This document shows positions 47,567-58,471 of a stretch of DNA of 64,000 nucleotides, piece by piece. Numbering within the stretch: the first letter of the stretch is position 1; each line of letters starts with the position of its first letter. A model generated the notes under the pieces. The model ran no database searches and was not told the origin of the DNA. It worked only from the letters and a program-made list of their open reading frames with translations. The DNA lies in contig OZ020267.1 in the NCBI GenBank assembly GCA_963971225.1, forward strand, positions 123,311,891-123,375,890, in the 5' to 3' direction. This stretch comes from Melieria omissa (Eukaryota; Arthropoda; Insecta; Diptera; Ulidiidae). The translations under genes and the position numbers were made by a program.

Positions 47567-48316
47567 TCAGGTGTACAACTTTGCTTCCGCCGTTTTTTCC
47601 AAAATTAAAAGCTTTATTGCGAAAAAGTGCTTACAGATGTATTATTCAAAGTATTGTCCGTCGCTAGCGACAACTTCCTCCCATCTTTCCGGCAATTTTC
47701 GGATCCCGGCTCGAAAAAAGAAGTCCTCTTTTGACGCTATCCATGAAGCAATCCATTTTTCCAATTCTTCGAAGGATTGAAAATGTTGATCTGCCAGGCC
47801 GTGTGCCATCGAACGGAATAGGTGGAAGTCAGAAGGGGCGACATCTGGGGAAAACGGCGGGTGGGGCAAGACTTCCCATTTCAGCGTTTCCAGGTACTTT
47901 TTGACCACTTTTGCGACGTGAGGCCGAGCATTGTCGTGTTGGAGGATGACTCACCATTTTCACTCACCACGAAATCACCATTTTTAAAACGTTGAAACCA
48001 CTCCCGACACGTTCTTTCACTCAGAGCAGCATCACCGTAAGTTTCTGAGAGCATTCGATGCGCTTCAGCTGCATTTTTTTTCGAATTGTAACAGAAAAGT
48101 AAAACTTCCCGCAAATGGCGAGAAGTGGGCACATAAACGGACATTTTCGAGCGTGAATAATACGAAAACAAGAACAACTGTCACTGAAACGGCGATGACA
48201 ATTCGTTAGGCACTGTCCACACTCACTTTAAAGGCATTACCATCTATGTATTTCAACCAGCCTCAGCCCGTACAGCCACCTATCGGAAAACGGCGGAAGC
48301 AAAGTTGTACACCTGA
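47567..48316 (-). mobile_element. mariner element, deletion derivative, 750 bp
   Basis: Perfect 30-bp terminal inverted repeats start TCAGGTGTACAACTTTG (47567-47596 and 48287-48316), flanked by TA on both sides (47565-47566 and 48317-48318). The identical ends suggest recent movement. The inside holds the two ends of a mariner transposase joined by a large deletion, so the copy is non-autonomous. Confidence 0.93.
47642..48144 (-). pseudogene. mariner transposase (DD34D type), internally deleted
   Basis: Translation begins at 48144 (MSVYVPTSRHLREVLLF) with the N-terminal helix-turn-helix seen in mariner transposases (ERTCREWFQRFKNGDF). At about 47947-47955 a deletion joins it, out of frame, to the C-terminal catalytic part. 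That part contains LQHDNARPH (second Asp) and FSPDVAPSDFHLF (third Asp), 34 residues apart, the mariner DD34D spacing. The stop is at 47642. The region with the first catalytic Asp is lost, so no active enzyme can be made. Confidence 0.9.
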
Positions 48317-48570
48317 TATGTCCTTGAAGTCCTTTTTCATTACATTTTTCTAAAAACGATATTGTGTGATATTTTGATTTTGAAAAAAATCAAAATAATA
48401 AGCTTCAAAATGGAGGAGGTAAGAATAAAATTGATCTTACCTACATATGTTACTTTTTAATTTCGGGAAATTCAAAAAAGACATCGAAAGAGGTTGAATC
48501 CCCCCACCGCTGGACGAATTTACACTCTGCAGGTAATGTTTGATGAAATCAAACAATATCCCGTTTGAGG

Positions 48571-49209
48571 TACATATCGTACACGCACTACAAAAGTGAC
48601 ACAACTCAAAATTTTTCATTTTCGGGTTTATGTGTTAATACTGTGCACAATGCATAAATCTACCAATAAGCAAAAGCTCAGTATATTTTGTTGTTGTTAA
48701 CTGTTGCAAAAACACAGTTAGGTCTCTCTTCATGTCAGAAGTTTGATGGTATTTGATCGCTGCAGCTCAATGCAAAAGAGTCCTAACTCAAATTGTGTCA
48801 CTTTTGACGAAATAAAGTTTTGTTAAAGTTAATTTTAAGCAAAATTCTGACAATTTTTGTATATATTTTTAATTATTAAAATTAATTATGAATTTTCAAA
48901 ATTTTTCTTTCAACTTTTTGACTGTCATTTATAATTATTCAATTCAGAAAAAGTGGCATAACTTGAAATAGTTCCGTAATTATTGAATTAAAATATCATC
49001 AAAACAGTCACAACTCAACATTTTGTGTTTTCTAGTGTAAAATTAAAAAAATTCTTGGAACTTATCATAAAGCATAATCTGTAAGGATTTTCTACGGAAC
49101 GGTCTATTCGTTATTTAAATGTTTATTTAGCTCAAAAACAGTTTTTTGCGTTTCCTGAAAAATCAAAAATTTTGAGTTGTGTCACTTTTGTTGTGCGTGT
49201 GCAATATTT
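48571..49209. mobile_element. Terminal-inverted-repeat element with 8-bp target duplication, 639 bp
   Basis: An 8-bp perfect duplication, GTTTGAGG, flanks it (48563-48570 and 49210-49217). The ends pair over about 45 bp, including CACGCAC(T/A)ACAAAAG and GTGACACAACTCAAAATTTT, with a few differences in the outermost 17 bp. The termini do not start CAG or TAG as usual for hAT, so the superfamily (hAT, P or another 8-bp-duplicating group) is open. No open reading frame longer than 60 codons lies inside. A truncated copy is at 43826-44502. Confidence 0.82.
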
Positions 49210-49217
49210 GTTTGAGG

Positions 49218-50146
49218 AATTTCACTTTTTCTAAACACAAACCACCTGATCGATACAGAGTAAATATTTATATGCGGTAGGTAAACGTATCTACTTAAAT
49301 GAATATCCTTAATATTTTTCTAAAATTTGGCGCCCATTTCAAATATTTTTTCTTCACACACAAAATTGTTCACTAACCTCATGCTTTGGTGCCACCGATC
49401 ATCTCTAAGTTATTTTCTCTATGTTATAACTTACTCAGTTGCTTAAGCTTGGAGCCCCAGACATTGGCAAGACCCTTAAGCTTTTAGTGCGCTTGAAAAC
49501 ACAGTTTCCACAAACACACACAGCTCGAATTTTTTAAAAGAAGTATTTATACTTTTGACCCTAAAGTGTGACCGCTTTGTGCCATGTTTGGAGGGGCGCT
49601 GACAGATTGCTGACAACTACGGCAAACAATTCAAAGCAGTGTGTAGATGCGGTTATTCCAAAACAAAAAGCTAAAGGGCTAATAATTCCATTGTACGGTA
49701 TTTAATGCTTACATATGCACTATATGTATGTATGTATATATGCCGATACAGTCATTCATTCATATGCCCACACATGCATGGGTTAATTGCGCCAAAACTG
49801 TTGGTGCCACACAAATGCCACGACCACCACCAATGGACGCTACGCGACTGCACACTGCTGTTCGCCTGTGTCTCTAGTCGAGACTTCCCCATGTCAGTGT
49901 GCGATTAAGCCGTAAAAAATCACCTTGCATAGGCCTCAGCGCACACGCACGACCGTCTAGCCGCCTAGCAGCCACCCAGCGCTCCGCTTTCGCAGCAGCG
50001 ATTCTCCGAAACTTGAGGGACGTGTGCCCCTCAATGGAAGAGCAGCAAGCCACCAAGAAAAGCGCACTCTTTGGCACATTTGCTCGCCGCTTTCACGACA
50101 AACTGCTGCTCGTTCCATGCCCAAACAATGCCGAGAGTCTCCTCAC
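49218..50146. other. Intergenic, no gene recognised
   Basis: AT-rich, then GC-richer from about 49780. The overlapping frames are not recognised; the minus-strand frame of the next feature stays open down to 50031. Confidence 0.35.
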
Positions 50147-50297
50147 CTAACATTCGATTTTCTTCCACATTCTCCGGCAGTTGGGCGAAGCGCATTTGCT
50201 CATTGCGTTTGCGTTTGCATTTGGCTGACTTTCGTGCGATTGTGCTCTGGTCGGCAGCTATTCTATGTTTCTGTTTGCCCGCCCCAGTCGTAGCCAT
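50147..50297 (-). CDS. Candidate first coding exon of an unidentified minus-strand gene
   Basis: An ATG in a good fly context (AAAAAAG before ATGG) at 50297 opens a lysine/arginine-rich frame: MATTGAGKQKHRIAADQ, then KCKRKRNEQMRFAQLPENVEENRML. It reaches a plausible donor (TTAG/GTGAGG) at 50147/50146, in phase 1. If unspliced the frame continues to 50031. The product is not recognised. It could belong to the same gene as the candidate terminal exon at 42707-43063, but no linking exon was found and a direct join would run into a stop at once. The plus strand is also open here, so this is a hypothesis. Confidence 0.3.
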
Positions 50298-51128
50298 CTT
50301 TTTTGATTTTTTCAAATGTTGCGGCAAACACATTTGTTCGCCGGAAATCCGCCATCCACAGAAAGTCGATCCGTCCCAAAATGAGTTTACCGAGTGGCGC
50401 TACGATAAATTCCAATACAGAAGAATGGTTAGTAGAAAGGTTGCGTCTCAAAAAAATAATGAATTTTCTAGTGTTGTTAAAGAAGTCGTATGCATGAAGA
50501 GATTACCAACATTGGCATAGTAGAACCGGAAATAAGCGAATACTTGTATATGTTACTATAACTTTGATATAGATGGCTTGATGATGATGTCTTTGGATGT
50601 CTCTTAGTTTGCTAGAAACCATTTAGCAAATATGTTTCGTTGTGACTATTTTTTATATACAAATTATTCAAAGCACAACTGACTAGTCATCCACTTTGGT
50701 AATAAACTTTCGGCAAGCTTATGAACCTACTTTACTAAGACTATGCAAAAAGCATGGCGTTGGCAGTGAGCTTATCTTAGGTGTTTGGTATAAGCTTGTA
50801 ATAAGCGAAATGTTTGTATATGGCAAATGTTTGTATATAACAAACAACTATGCATGTTTGCGTGAACTTTGCAGACAGACGTCTTTTGTCCAGAAATGGA
50901 GTTTAACTTGCCGAACAATTTGATTCAAATAGCTTAGAAACTAAATATGTGTATATTTTTAATGAAAAAATTAAATATAAATATTAATTCTATCCACGCC
51001 ATTACTGACTGGAAAACAAAAACACGGTCATATGTTCATATATCTAAGCCCAATACTCCGAACTTTATTAGTGCAAGCGGTTTGTGAGTGTTTTTTAACT
51101 AATCGGTAAAGGCATCAAAGATAAGATA
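50298..51128. other. Intergenic, no gene recognised
   Basis: AT-rich beyond 50500 with short frames only. Confidence 0.4.
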
Positions 51129-51702
51129 CAGTTTGTCAAGTAAATGTTTGCAAATTTAAAAGAGGTAGACTATTATTTTCAAAAGCTTATAATATAACAG
51201 AAATTGCAATATTTTGAAATTATTAGAAAAATATCGATTAATTGAATATTTCACTCTCATATAATATTAAAGTAATGTATATTTTATTCGCGTATTGAAG
51301 GGCGAATCGATTTGAAAGTATCTCCTGGAAGACCCAGAAAACTGCCTGACAGAGAAGAAAGAAAAATCATCCGAAAAGTTCCTGAGAACCCACGTATCTC
51401 AATAAGGGAAATGGCTTTGGATATACAAATAGAAAGCTGAACTGATGTATCTCATGAAACTGTTCGGAACTGTACGGCGCCAAATTTTCAATGCAATTTT
51501 GGTTTTGAAAGAAGACGAATTTTTTGACAGTTTGAAATATAGCTTCATTCCTTTTTTTAATTTTTACACTGTTTTCGCGAATCAAATAGACATTACTAAT
51601 AATCTATATTTTAAAAAAATTTCAAAATATGGCAATTTATGTTACTTTTCAAAATAATTGTTCTACCTTTTTTAAGTTTGCAAACATTTACTTGACAAAC
51701 TG
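51129..51702 (+). mobile_element. Tc1-like element, deletion derivative, 574 bp
   Basis: The inverted ends, CAGTTTGTCAAGTAAATG onwards, match over about 41 bp with two differences, flanked by TA (51127-51128 and 51703-51704). Inside (about 51300-51480, plus) one frame reads GRIDLKVSPGRPRKLPDRE, then IIRKVPENPRISIREMA, then after a stop VSHETVRNCTAP. This is the paired helix-turn-helix part of a Tc1 transposase. The catalytic domain is absent. Confidence 0.9.
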
Positions 51703-51704
51703 TA

Positions 51705-54700
51705 TATAGTATACATATGTATATGGAAAATTAATCAGTTTCACACACAAAGATTTTACTCTAAGCATAACTGCCTTTTTAAAAAGTGCATGTATATAAA
51801 ACATATAAGTCTAAATATATAAATACATATTTTTTGTTTATTAATACTAAAAAAATGGTTAATCCCATAAGATAACCCACCATGCAAAGCCCATTTGTGT
51901 TTACATGCAGAGTTTAGAATATTAGTAGTTAGAAAGTTTGAAGTTTGGCTAAAATTTGGCCAAGAGTATAAATTAAGGTATTGTAGCCGTTTTCCTGAAT
52001 ACAAATTTTTTTCTAAATAAAATAATAATAATCATATTGAAATCACGAAAAAATTGAATGAAAAACTTATAGTAATGCTTTTTTTGTTATTTTTTGTTGT
52101 TTCAATTTTATTTAATTTTACTATATCGACCAGTGTTGAGAATAAATCGCTTTCTTAAGTACATAATTTTCGGCACGAATCAGATCAATAGTATTAAGTG
52201 GTAAAGTATACATGCATACACACATACATATATAATAACTATAGTTATAATTATAACATTATTATTATAACATAACATATTATTATAACATTATAATGTC
52301 CGGCACACACTGTCCTATATACACACTGAACTGATTAACGTAACCAACACAAGGCTGTCTTGTGGAGGCCCTATGCTCCAGAGAGGAGTAAACACGGAAC
52401 AAAAAAAATTTCCTACATGAATATATTCATTTTGGCGACTAAACTACTGTACATACTGTACGGGTACTTGGTATTCGAAGAATGTGTACAACGAAACGTA
52501 TAGAAACGAGAACCAGCGAACGTCGCTTCTCGATTCTATTCATATTCGGTGAATAGCGAACACAGCAGTGCTCGTATTCGGTAATCGACAGCTTTGCGAA
52601 GTATTCGAAGATCGACAATTTCATCGAACATTTTTATGCGCAGTATATCACTTTTCCATATGTATACTTGTGGTGTGGTTGAAGTGGCTTATTAGTTAAT
52701 GGAAAATGGAAATTATTGCAGGAAGTAACTTAACAAATAAATAAATATTAATATACAACATAAATATCTCTAAATAACCTTAGGAAGTTTGTTTGAATGC
52801 GTTTGTCCTAATTTTCCCGCTTCGAGCGAATATGAATAAATATTGTACGTCTACTCGTTTCTGTTCAGAGCTTACTCGTACTCGAAGAGAGCTTTACTCG
52901 TATTCATTCGGACCGGTCCGCAGAGATGAAGTGAAGTATTCTATTCAAAAGCATTTGAATGTTTTCGAATAGCAAAAATGCATACTGCTGCAGGACTCTA
53001 ATACACACAAATATTATCATATTACAAACTGCATTCAAACCAATTTTATTTACCTAAAATGTGCTGTACTCAAAACAGACTTAAGAACTCTTCATAGGTC
53101 TGGCCAAATGCCTTACTTATCCATACCAAAGAAACCACTTTCTCAAACTTCAAAGGGAATTAAATATTCTCAACAAAACCAGCTTTAACAATTTCGCAAA
53201 CCCATTTTTAGTGCAATCGAACAGACCATTTATGTTGCGTGTGCCGTCCGAACTTGTTTGGCTGCCTCTGCTGTGCGAGCTTCTGGTTTCCTGGTGCAAT
53301 TAAGCAAGTGGAATATAATAATAATAAATTATAATTTTAGAAGGCACGTTTCGCACGTCTATGTTTCTTTTCTTGTTCGTTTTGCGGCGAATGCATCGCC
53401 GGCACTATTCCAACGGCCACTGTCATTACCATCAACCGTTTGCAGTTCGCTCGCTAGCCAACAATCAACAATTTGTGCGGCGCTGCGCTCAGCTGTTGTC
53501 AGTTTTATGGCGTTATAAAAGTTAAAGTGGCGCGCCGTCAGTGCTCCACACACATAATTTCGTGTACGAGATCTTTTATTTGCATTGAATGTATAAAATG
53601 AAAACGAACAGGCTTCGAGAATTTTACACTTTGCGCTATAATTATACCACTTATTCTGTGCGGATTGTTGTTGGCACTGGCATTGTTATGGCGCTGCGCG
53701 TGCGGCATGCGACGAGCGGGGTCGTTCTGCTGTTATGGGTAGCAGCAGCGCACTGATAATTGGCGCAAAATGTACGATTACGTGTGAAATGTTAACAACA
53801 TGAGCAACAATGGCGTTCCAGAGCACAGAAACCAGAAGCCACCAGCGGAGCGGCACCCATAAACACTGAGATGCATTGCTGGGATGTGAAGGCTGTCACA
53901 ACGACTGCTTTCGCTTTCGAATTTCTTTTTAAAGACCACGTACATGGTTTCTGCGACATTAAAGTCAGTAAGTAGTGACACGTTTTTCCAAACTCTTCCA
54001 ACTTTAATGCGGACGGTTTGTCAAACGGCCGGGCGGTCTCTCAAAACCGCTGGAAGTGAAAATACTGCTGTGTGTATATTGTGATCAAGTGTTATCTGTC
54101 CTAGGCTGAATACACCAAGTGGCTGAGTGAAAAGTTGGCATCTTTTGCACAGCTAAAACGTGCACGGTGCAACGCTTGCAATGTCCAGCCACTTGTGCGC
54201 TCTGCAGCTCCTAAATGCGATTACTCAAATCTGCAATGCGCAACTCAATGCCAGCGCAGACAATTGCTCAACGACTGAGAAAGAGCGCAAGCAACGGGCC
54301 AGTCACCGACGATGCCCAATGGGAAGTCTGCATGTTCGCTTGCTCCAAGCGCCAGGCATGTATCAAATTTTTCAAAAATTTCCAGCGTTTGCGTCATTCG
54401 ATGTTAATTTACCAGGTCAGCAGCAACGGCAGCGCGCCTCGAACAGCACGAGGTGTGCCATAATGAGAATAAGCTGAAATAAAAGTTTTATCAGTGGAGG
54501 AGCGGAGTGGCGCTGGCGGGCTGTGCACCCACCGCACGTACCCTGCCGCACACACTAACAAGAATTATTTAAAAGAAAACAGCTAAAAAGACGCGCGGTA
54601 GCCAGGTGGAGAGCGCTGAAGCCGGCAAAATTGGTCGTTCAGCGACATGTCAGTGATGCTGACATGACAGTGGATTTGCGGTTATGCGATTGCAATTTGT

Positions 54701-55487
54701 TTTGTGACGGCTGGCGTAGGCGTCCGGGACCGTTACAACCGAACGCACAAATATGTAAGTGGAGACCGGGATTAGAGTTGGTGGCTGGTAGACTTTCAGC
54801 GGGAATGGGTTATTGAACTCGATTGGTGTGGCAGCACTTGCATGATTCGTTTACGCAAATGTTTTATAAGCTCCTTGAAAATTTCAAAATATTTCAAGAG
54901 CAAAAAAAGTCGAGTTTAAATATTTGCAGATAAGCTTTGGCAAAAGCACTAACAACATAAATAGTCAACGAGTATAGAAATAATGAAATTATATTTTCAA
55001 GTTGCGCCCTTGTCGCGGTTGAAGGGTCAGGAACAAATGATTTGATTAATAAAACGCTTAATTGCCCACATACAATACTCAAGGTATTATAAGTTAAGTA
55101 CATATTGGGCATGTACAGTATAAGTACAATCGGACTTAAGACAACTGGATCCCAAAATGCATTGATTTTTCAAATGGGGCGCGTTCATAGGCGAGAAGGA
55201 CACATAATAATTAGAAAGACGAAGCAGAGGTAAAACAATCAACAAAAATCTGTTAGGTCTGATCGTATGATACTTTTGTTGAAACAACGACATAGAAATT
55301 TTTGCATTTTTCGAACGTGTCTCTTTCTATGACTCGATGCTCGCTCGATGTACAGGTTTCCCCTTAAATGATTTCAGTTGCAATAATTTGAAGCAGCAAA
55401 TGAATGGTATGTTTTAATAACTTTGTTTGTTTATTAATTTAATTATTTATTAATTCATTTATTTGTTTATTAATTGCAGGCGTAGTC
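51705..55487. other. Intergenic, no gene recognised
   Basis: It includes an (ATTATAAC)-rich simple repeat at about 52230-52297 and a run of TATTCG-rich sequence at 52440-52980. A GC-richer block at 53230-54830 has short frames on both strands; the one at 54160-54477 (plus, 105 codons) has no recognisable domain. Confidence 0.4.
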
Positions 55488-55894
55488 AATAATGATGAGG
55501 ATGTTGTGTAGCGTCAGGTCTTAAATACGAGTAGTTTCGGCAGAAGTGTGTCAACAAGTCTGTTTTGGTTCATCTCTACGTGCACTAATATTTTGTGTTT
55601 TTCTTTCGAGGCAGACTTTTGTTTTTTTTTAAACTATTTCTTAAATTAAATGTTGTTGGAAAATGTCATTGTTTTCTTTTGCCCCTTAAAACTCAACTGG
55701 TTAAAAAACTAACCCAGAATAAAATAGTTTTCAAACTACTCGCTTCCCAACTGGTTTAGAAACTGTTTTACTTAGGGCTGACTTTGAACTAGTTGCAAAT
55801 AGATGCACACAGGGACAATTAACTATCGCCTAGGACACCGTCACGTTAAAAGAGTAAGTTTGCTCCAAGGAAACGAATCGGTTCTAAAGTCAGC
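55488..55894 (+). repeat. Left arm of a dispersed inverted repeat
   Basis: It is complementary to 62315-62698. Matching blocks include TTTCGGCAGAAGTGTGTCAA, AACTGGTTAAAAAACTAACC against AACCAGTTAAAAAACCC, CAAACTACTCGCTTC and TTTGCTCCAAGGAAACGAAT. The arms have diverged and differ by insertions. It may be two copies of one MITE in opposite orientation or the ends of a larger element; no coding sequence lies in the arm. Confidence 0.7.
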
Positions 55895-55979
55895 TATGAC
55901 TGACAAGCAACCATTTGAAAAATTACATTCGGATCATTCCGAATTCCTACAGGGTAATTATGACCGCATACGTACACAT

Positions 55980-56835
55980 TAGGGATTGCAATCCCGGGAT
56001 CGCGAATCCCGGAATCCCGGGATCCCGAGCAATTTCAGTCCCGAAAAATCCCGGGATTGACATAATCCGATCCCGGGATCAAAATAAAAAAAAATGTTAC
56101 TTTTGCTTTTGTCACTTTGATTTCGAAAAATGCAACCCTTCTTATTTAACACAAAAAATAAGCTGCCCATTGCCTAAGACGTTTGAATTAATGATAATGC
56201 AACAATAGCTCTGTTTGTGTATAACTTCTTTTTAAAAATTTGTACAAACTTGCTCTGTTTCGGTACATTTCAAGTACAAATTTGCCAGTAATCAAAATCA
56301 GAAGTGCAAACAAGCTTACGCTCCCAAAAATGAATCCATTCAAAAAATTAAACAACCAGAATTTTCTAAAAACATGCAAGTTAAACTCTTCTTTACATTA
56401 ATATGACTTGTCACATTCACAAAACAGAAGGAAAATGATGTAAATAAGAGGATTAATAAAGAAACAGCTAATATAAAACCATCAGTATTTTAGAATTAAG
56501 ACTTTAGCGAAGTGATAGTGATATATTGATAGTTATTAATCACACCGAATTACACTTATTTTGAATGGCCAAAACTTGAAGACTTACATACCATCTACTA
56601 GTATTGATTTGGCAATAAGTTAAGTCATTTGTCATAAATATTTTGTTTTTAATTTTAAATTAAGTGCACCGAATTATATTTAATACATAGATTTAATTTA
56701 TTTGATAAAAAAAATCTGAACTAGTTCTTTAAAGTAATATATTCAATCCCGAAAAATATCCCGGGATCCCGGGATTGTGATTTTCAGTCCCGAAAAGACC
56801 GGGATTGTAAAACTGGTCCGGGATTGCAATCCCTA
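55980..56835. mobile_element. hAT-type non-autonomous element, 856 bp
   Basis: A perfect 8-bp target duplication, GTACACAT, flanks it (55972-55979 and 56836-56843). The termini TAGGGATTGCAATCCC and GGATTGCAATCCCTA are Ac-like hAT ends. Both subterminal regions contain many CCCGGGAT copies, as expected of transposase-binding sites in hAT elements. There is no transposase. A core block resembles part of the TTAA element at 16055. Confidence 0.9.
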
Positions 56836-56843
56836 GTACACAT

Positions 56844-57569
56844 GTATGTGATTAATTCAATTAACTCAGTCAATCTCACATGTTTACATATGCGTAAAAT
56901 ATTTCGCATGACTTGGCCGCAAGTCTCGGAAACTGTTTGACAATGTCAATGCGTCACTTCTCGAATGCTAAAATGCAGAACCATCCTATGAATTTATGTT
57001 TAAATTTTTAGTAATTTTTTAATGCCGATAGTTATGCTATTCTGGAATTATAATTGAATAATGTAGAATGTTGTAGCGCGTAAATTTTTACATATATCAG
57101 TTGTTGGAGCCCGTAGATTTTAGAATGAAGAGGGCAAAAATGTGTTCGAAAAATAATTGAAAAAGTAGTTTATAGACCTTACTGAACGTACTTGGTACGA
57201 AATATGATATTACATAGATATGATACGAAAAATATATAAAATATTCGATACGAAATGCTTAAAAAACACATCAAAGAAAACAAAACAACAAACACATAAA
57301 GAATTTAAAAGCATTTAATGAGCAATAAGTATTTTGTCATTTAATAGTCCTTTTTGTAAGATTTTTTTGCATCTTTAACTCTACTATTTCAAGAAAACAT
57401 CGAAAAGAAGAGAAGTCATATTAAAAAAAACCTAATTCAATTCAAATTAGTTGAGATGTCGTTTTGCGTTTTTATTGTTGCAATTGATAGTAAATTAAAT
57501 AGGATTTGCTGGCAGTCAGTGTTAACAATTTGAATTAGGTACTATGCTAAACTTACGTCGGTATATATA
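56844..57569. other. Spacer between two transposons, nothing recognised
   Basis: AT-rich DNA without coding potential. Confidence 0.5.
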
Positions 57570-58471
57570 GGATTTTCCGACAAGAGGTGTTATTTTGAAT
57601 CACCCGGTATTTCGGTAGCTGTCACTTTGGAACCTTTTATTCTTTGACATTTGACAAGTAGAAACTACGCCATTACTAAAAATGGAACGATACATGCTTC
57701 AACAACGCATTGAAATAATTAAAATTCACTACAAAAATGGTGAAAATCTTGCAGTCACAGTTCGCAAAACTAAAGCATTTTTGGGTCGTTGTGAAGCACC
57801 TTGTCGGACCGCAATACAGAAATTGGTGGAAAAATTCGAGCTGTTGGGACAAGTTAGTGATGTGAAGAATAAATCCCGTGCACGTCGCTCAAGAACAACT
57901 GAGAATATTGCTGCTGTAGCCCAAAGTGTTGAAGAAAACCCAGGTTTTTCGATTCCTCGTCCTCGAGAGATGATTAATGATTTTTTATGGTTGGAGTTGG
58001 ATGGTATTGATCTGGACAACGTTTACTTTCAACAAGACGGCGCTACGTGCCACACAAGCAACGAAACCATTGCTCTTTTACGGGAAAATTTTCCGGACCG
58101 TGTTATCTCTGGAAGAGGTAATCACAATTGGCCACTGAGATCTTGTGATTTAACACCTTGCGACTTCTTCCTTTGGGGCCACGTGAAAGATAAGGTGTAC
58201 GCCAACAGCCCAGCGTCGATTCAAGACCTCAAAGTTAGAATTCGTGAGGCTATCGAGGACATAGGTCAGCCACTTTGCGATTTGGTTATGGAAAATTTCA
58301 TGAAAAGGATATGGTCCTGTAAGCGTGGTCGTCGTGGCCATTTGGCTGATGTTGTTTTTCATTATTAACGGCATACCTTCCTCTTTATTATGAAATAAAC
58401 ATCCGATCATTTATCTCAAAAAATTGCATTTTTCTTTGAATACCAAAATAACACCTCTTGTTGGAAAACCC
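57570..58471 (+). mobile_element. mariner-related element of the DD41D (rosa-like) type, 902 bp
   Basis: The ends pair over 28 bp with two clear differences: GGATTTTCC(G/A)ACAAGAGG continuing TGTTATTTTG at the left (57570-57597), complementary at 58444-58471. TA precedes the left end; the right flank is TTTTA, so the TA duplication has decayed or the end is a few bases out. It contains one long transposase frame with an internal deletion. Confidence 0.85.
57682..58368 (+). pseudogene. DD41D mariner-group transposase, internally deleted, 228 aa
   Basis: The frame starts MERYMLQQRIEIIKIHY, a helix-turn-helix N-terminus, and runs to about residue 95 (GFSIPRP). It then jumps into the C-terminal catalytic region: YFQQDGATCH (second Asp) and CDLTPCDFFLW (third Asp), with 41 residues between the two Asp. 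That spacing defines the DD41D group, known from rosa of Ceratitis. Full-length relatives are about 340-350 aa. The missing part should hold the second half of the DNA-binding region and the first catalytic Asp, so although the frame is intact the protein should not be active. It might still bind the element ends. Confidence 0.88.

Larger units (their letters stand above)
47349..48372. mobile_element. Fold-back (long inverted repeat) element with mariner inserted in its right arm
   Basis: The left arm (about 47357-47460) and the right arm (47503-47566 plus 48317-48362) are complementary. One stretch of about 43 bp ending in GAGCTAAATTTATATAA matches with a single difference, and GGAAAAATGTAATGAAAAAGG matches at the outer end. 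A loop of about 50 bp separates the arms. A mariner element (47567-48316) splits the right arm at a TA; removing it restores the pairing. The outer limits are approximate. Confidence 0.8.

Noticed and set aside
42707..50297. Direct joining of the 50147-50297 exon to the 42707-43063 exon as one two-exon gene
   Set aside because: The donor is phase 1, and the acceptor read in that phase reaches a stop after seven codons. The link would need further exons that were not found.
50071..50520. 149-codon plus-strand frame
   Set aside because: It lacks a recognisable domain and overlaps, in antisense, a minus-strand frame with a better start context.
55980..56060. Dense CCCGGGAT repeats considered as a CRISPR-like or satellite array
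   Set aside because: They are irregular, lie at both ends of a hAT-type element and fit transposase-binding subterminal repeats.
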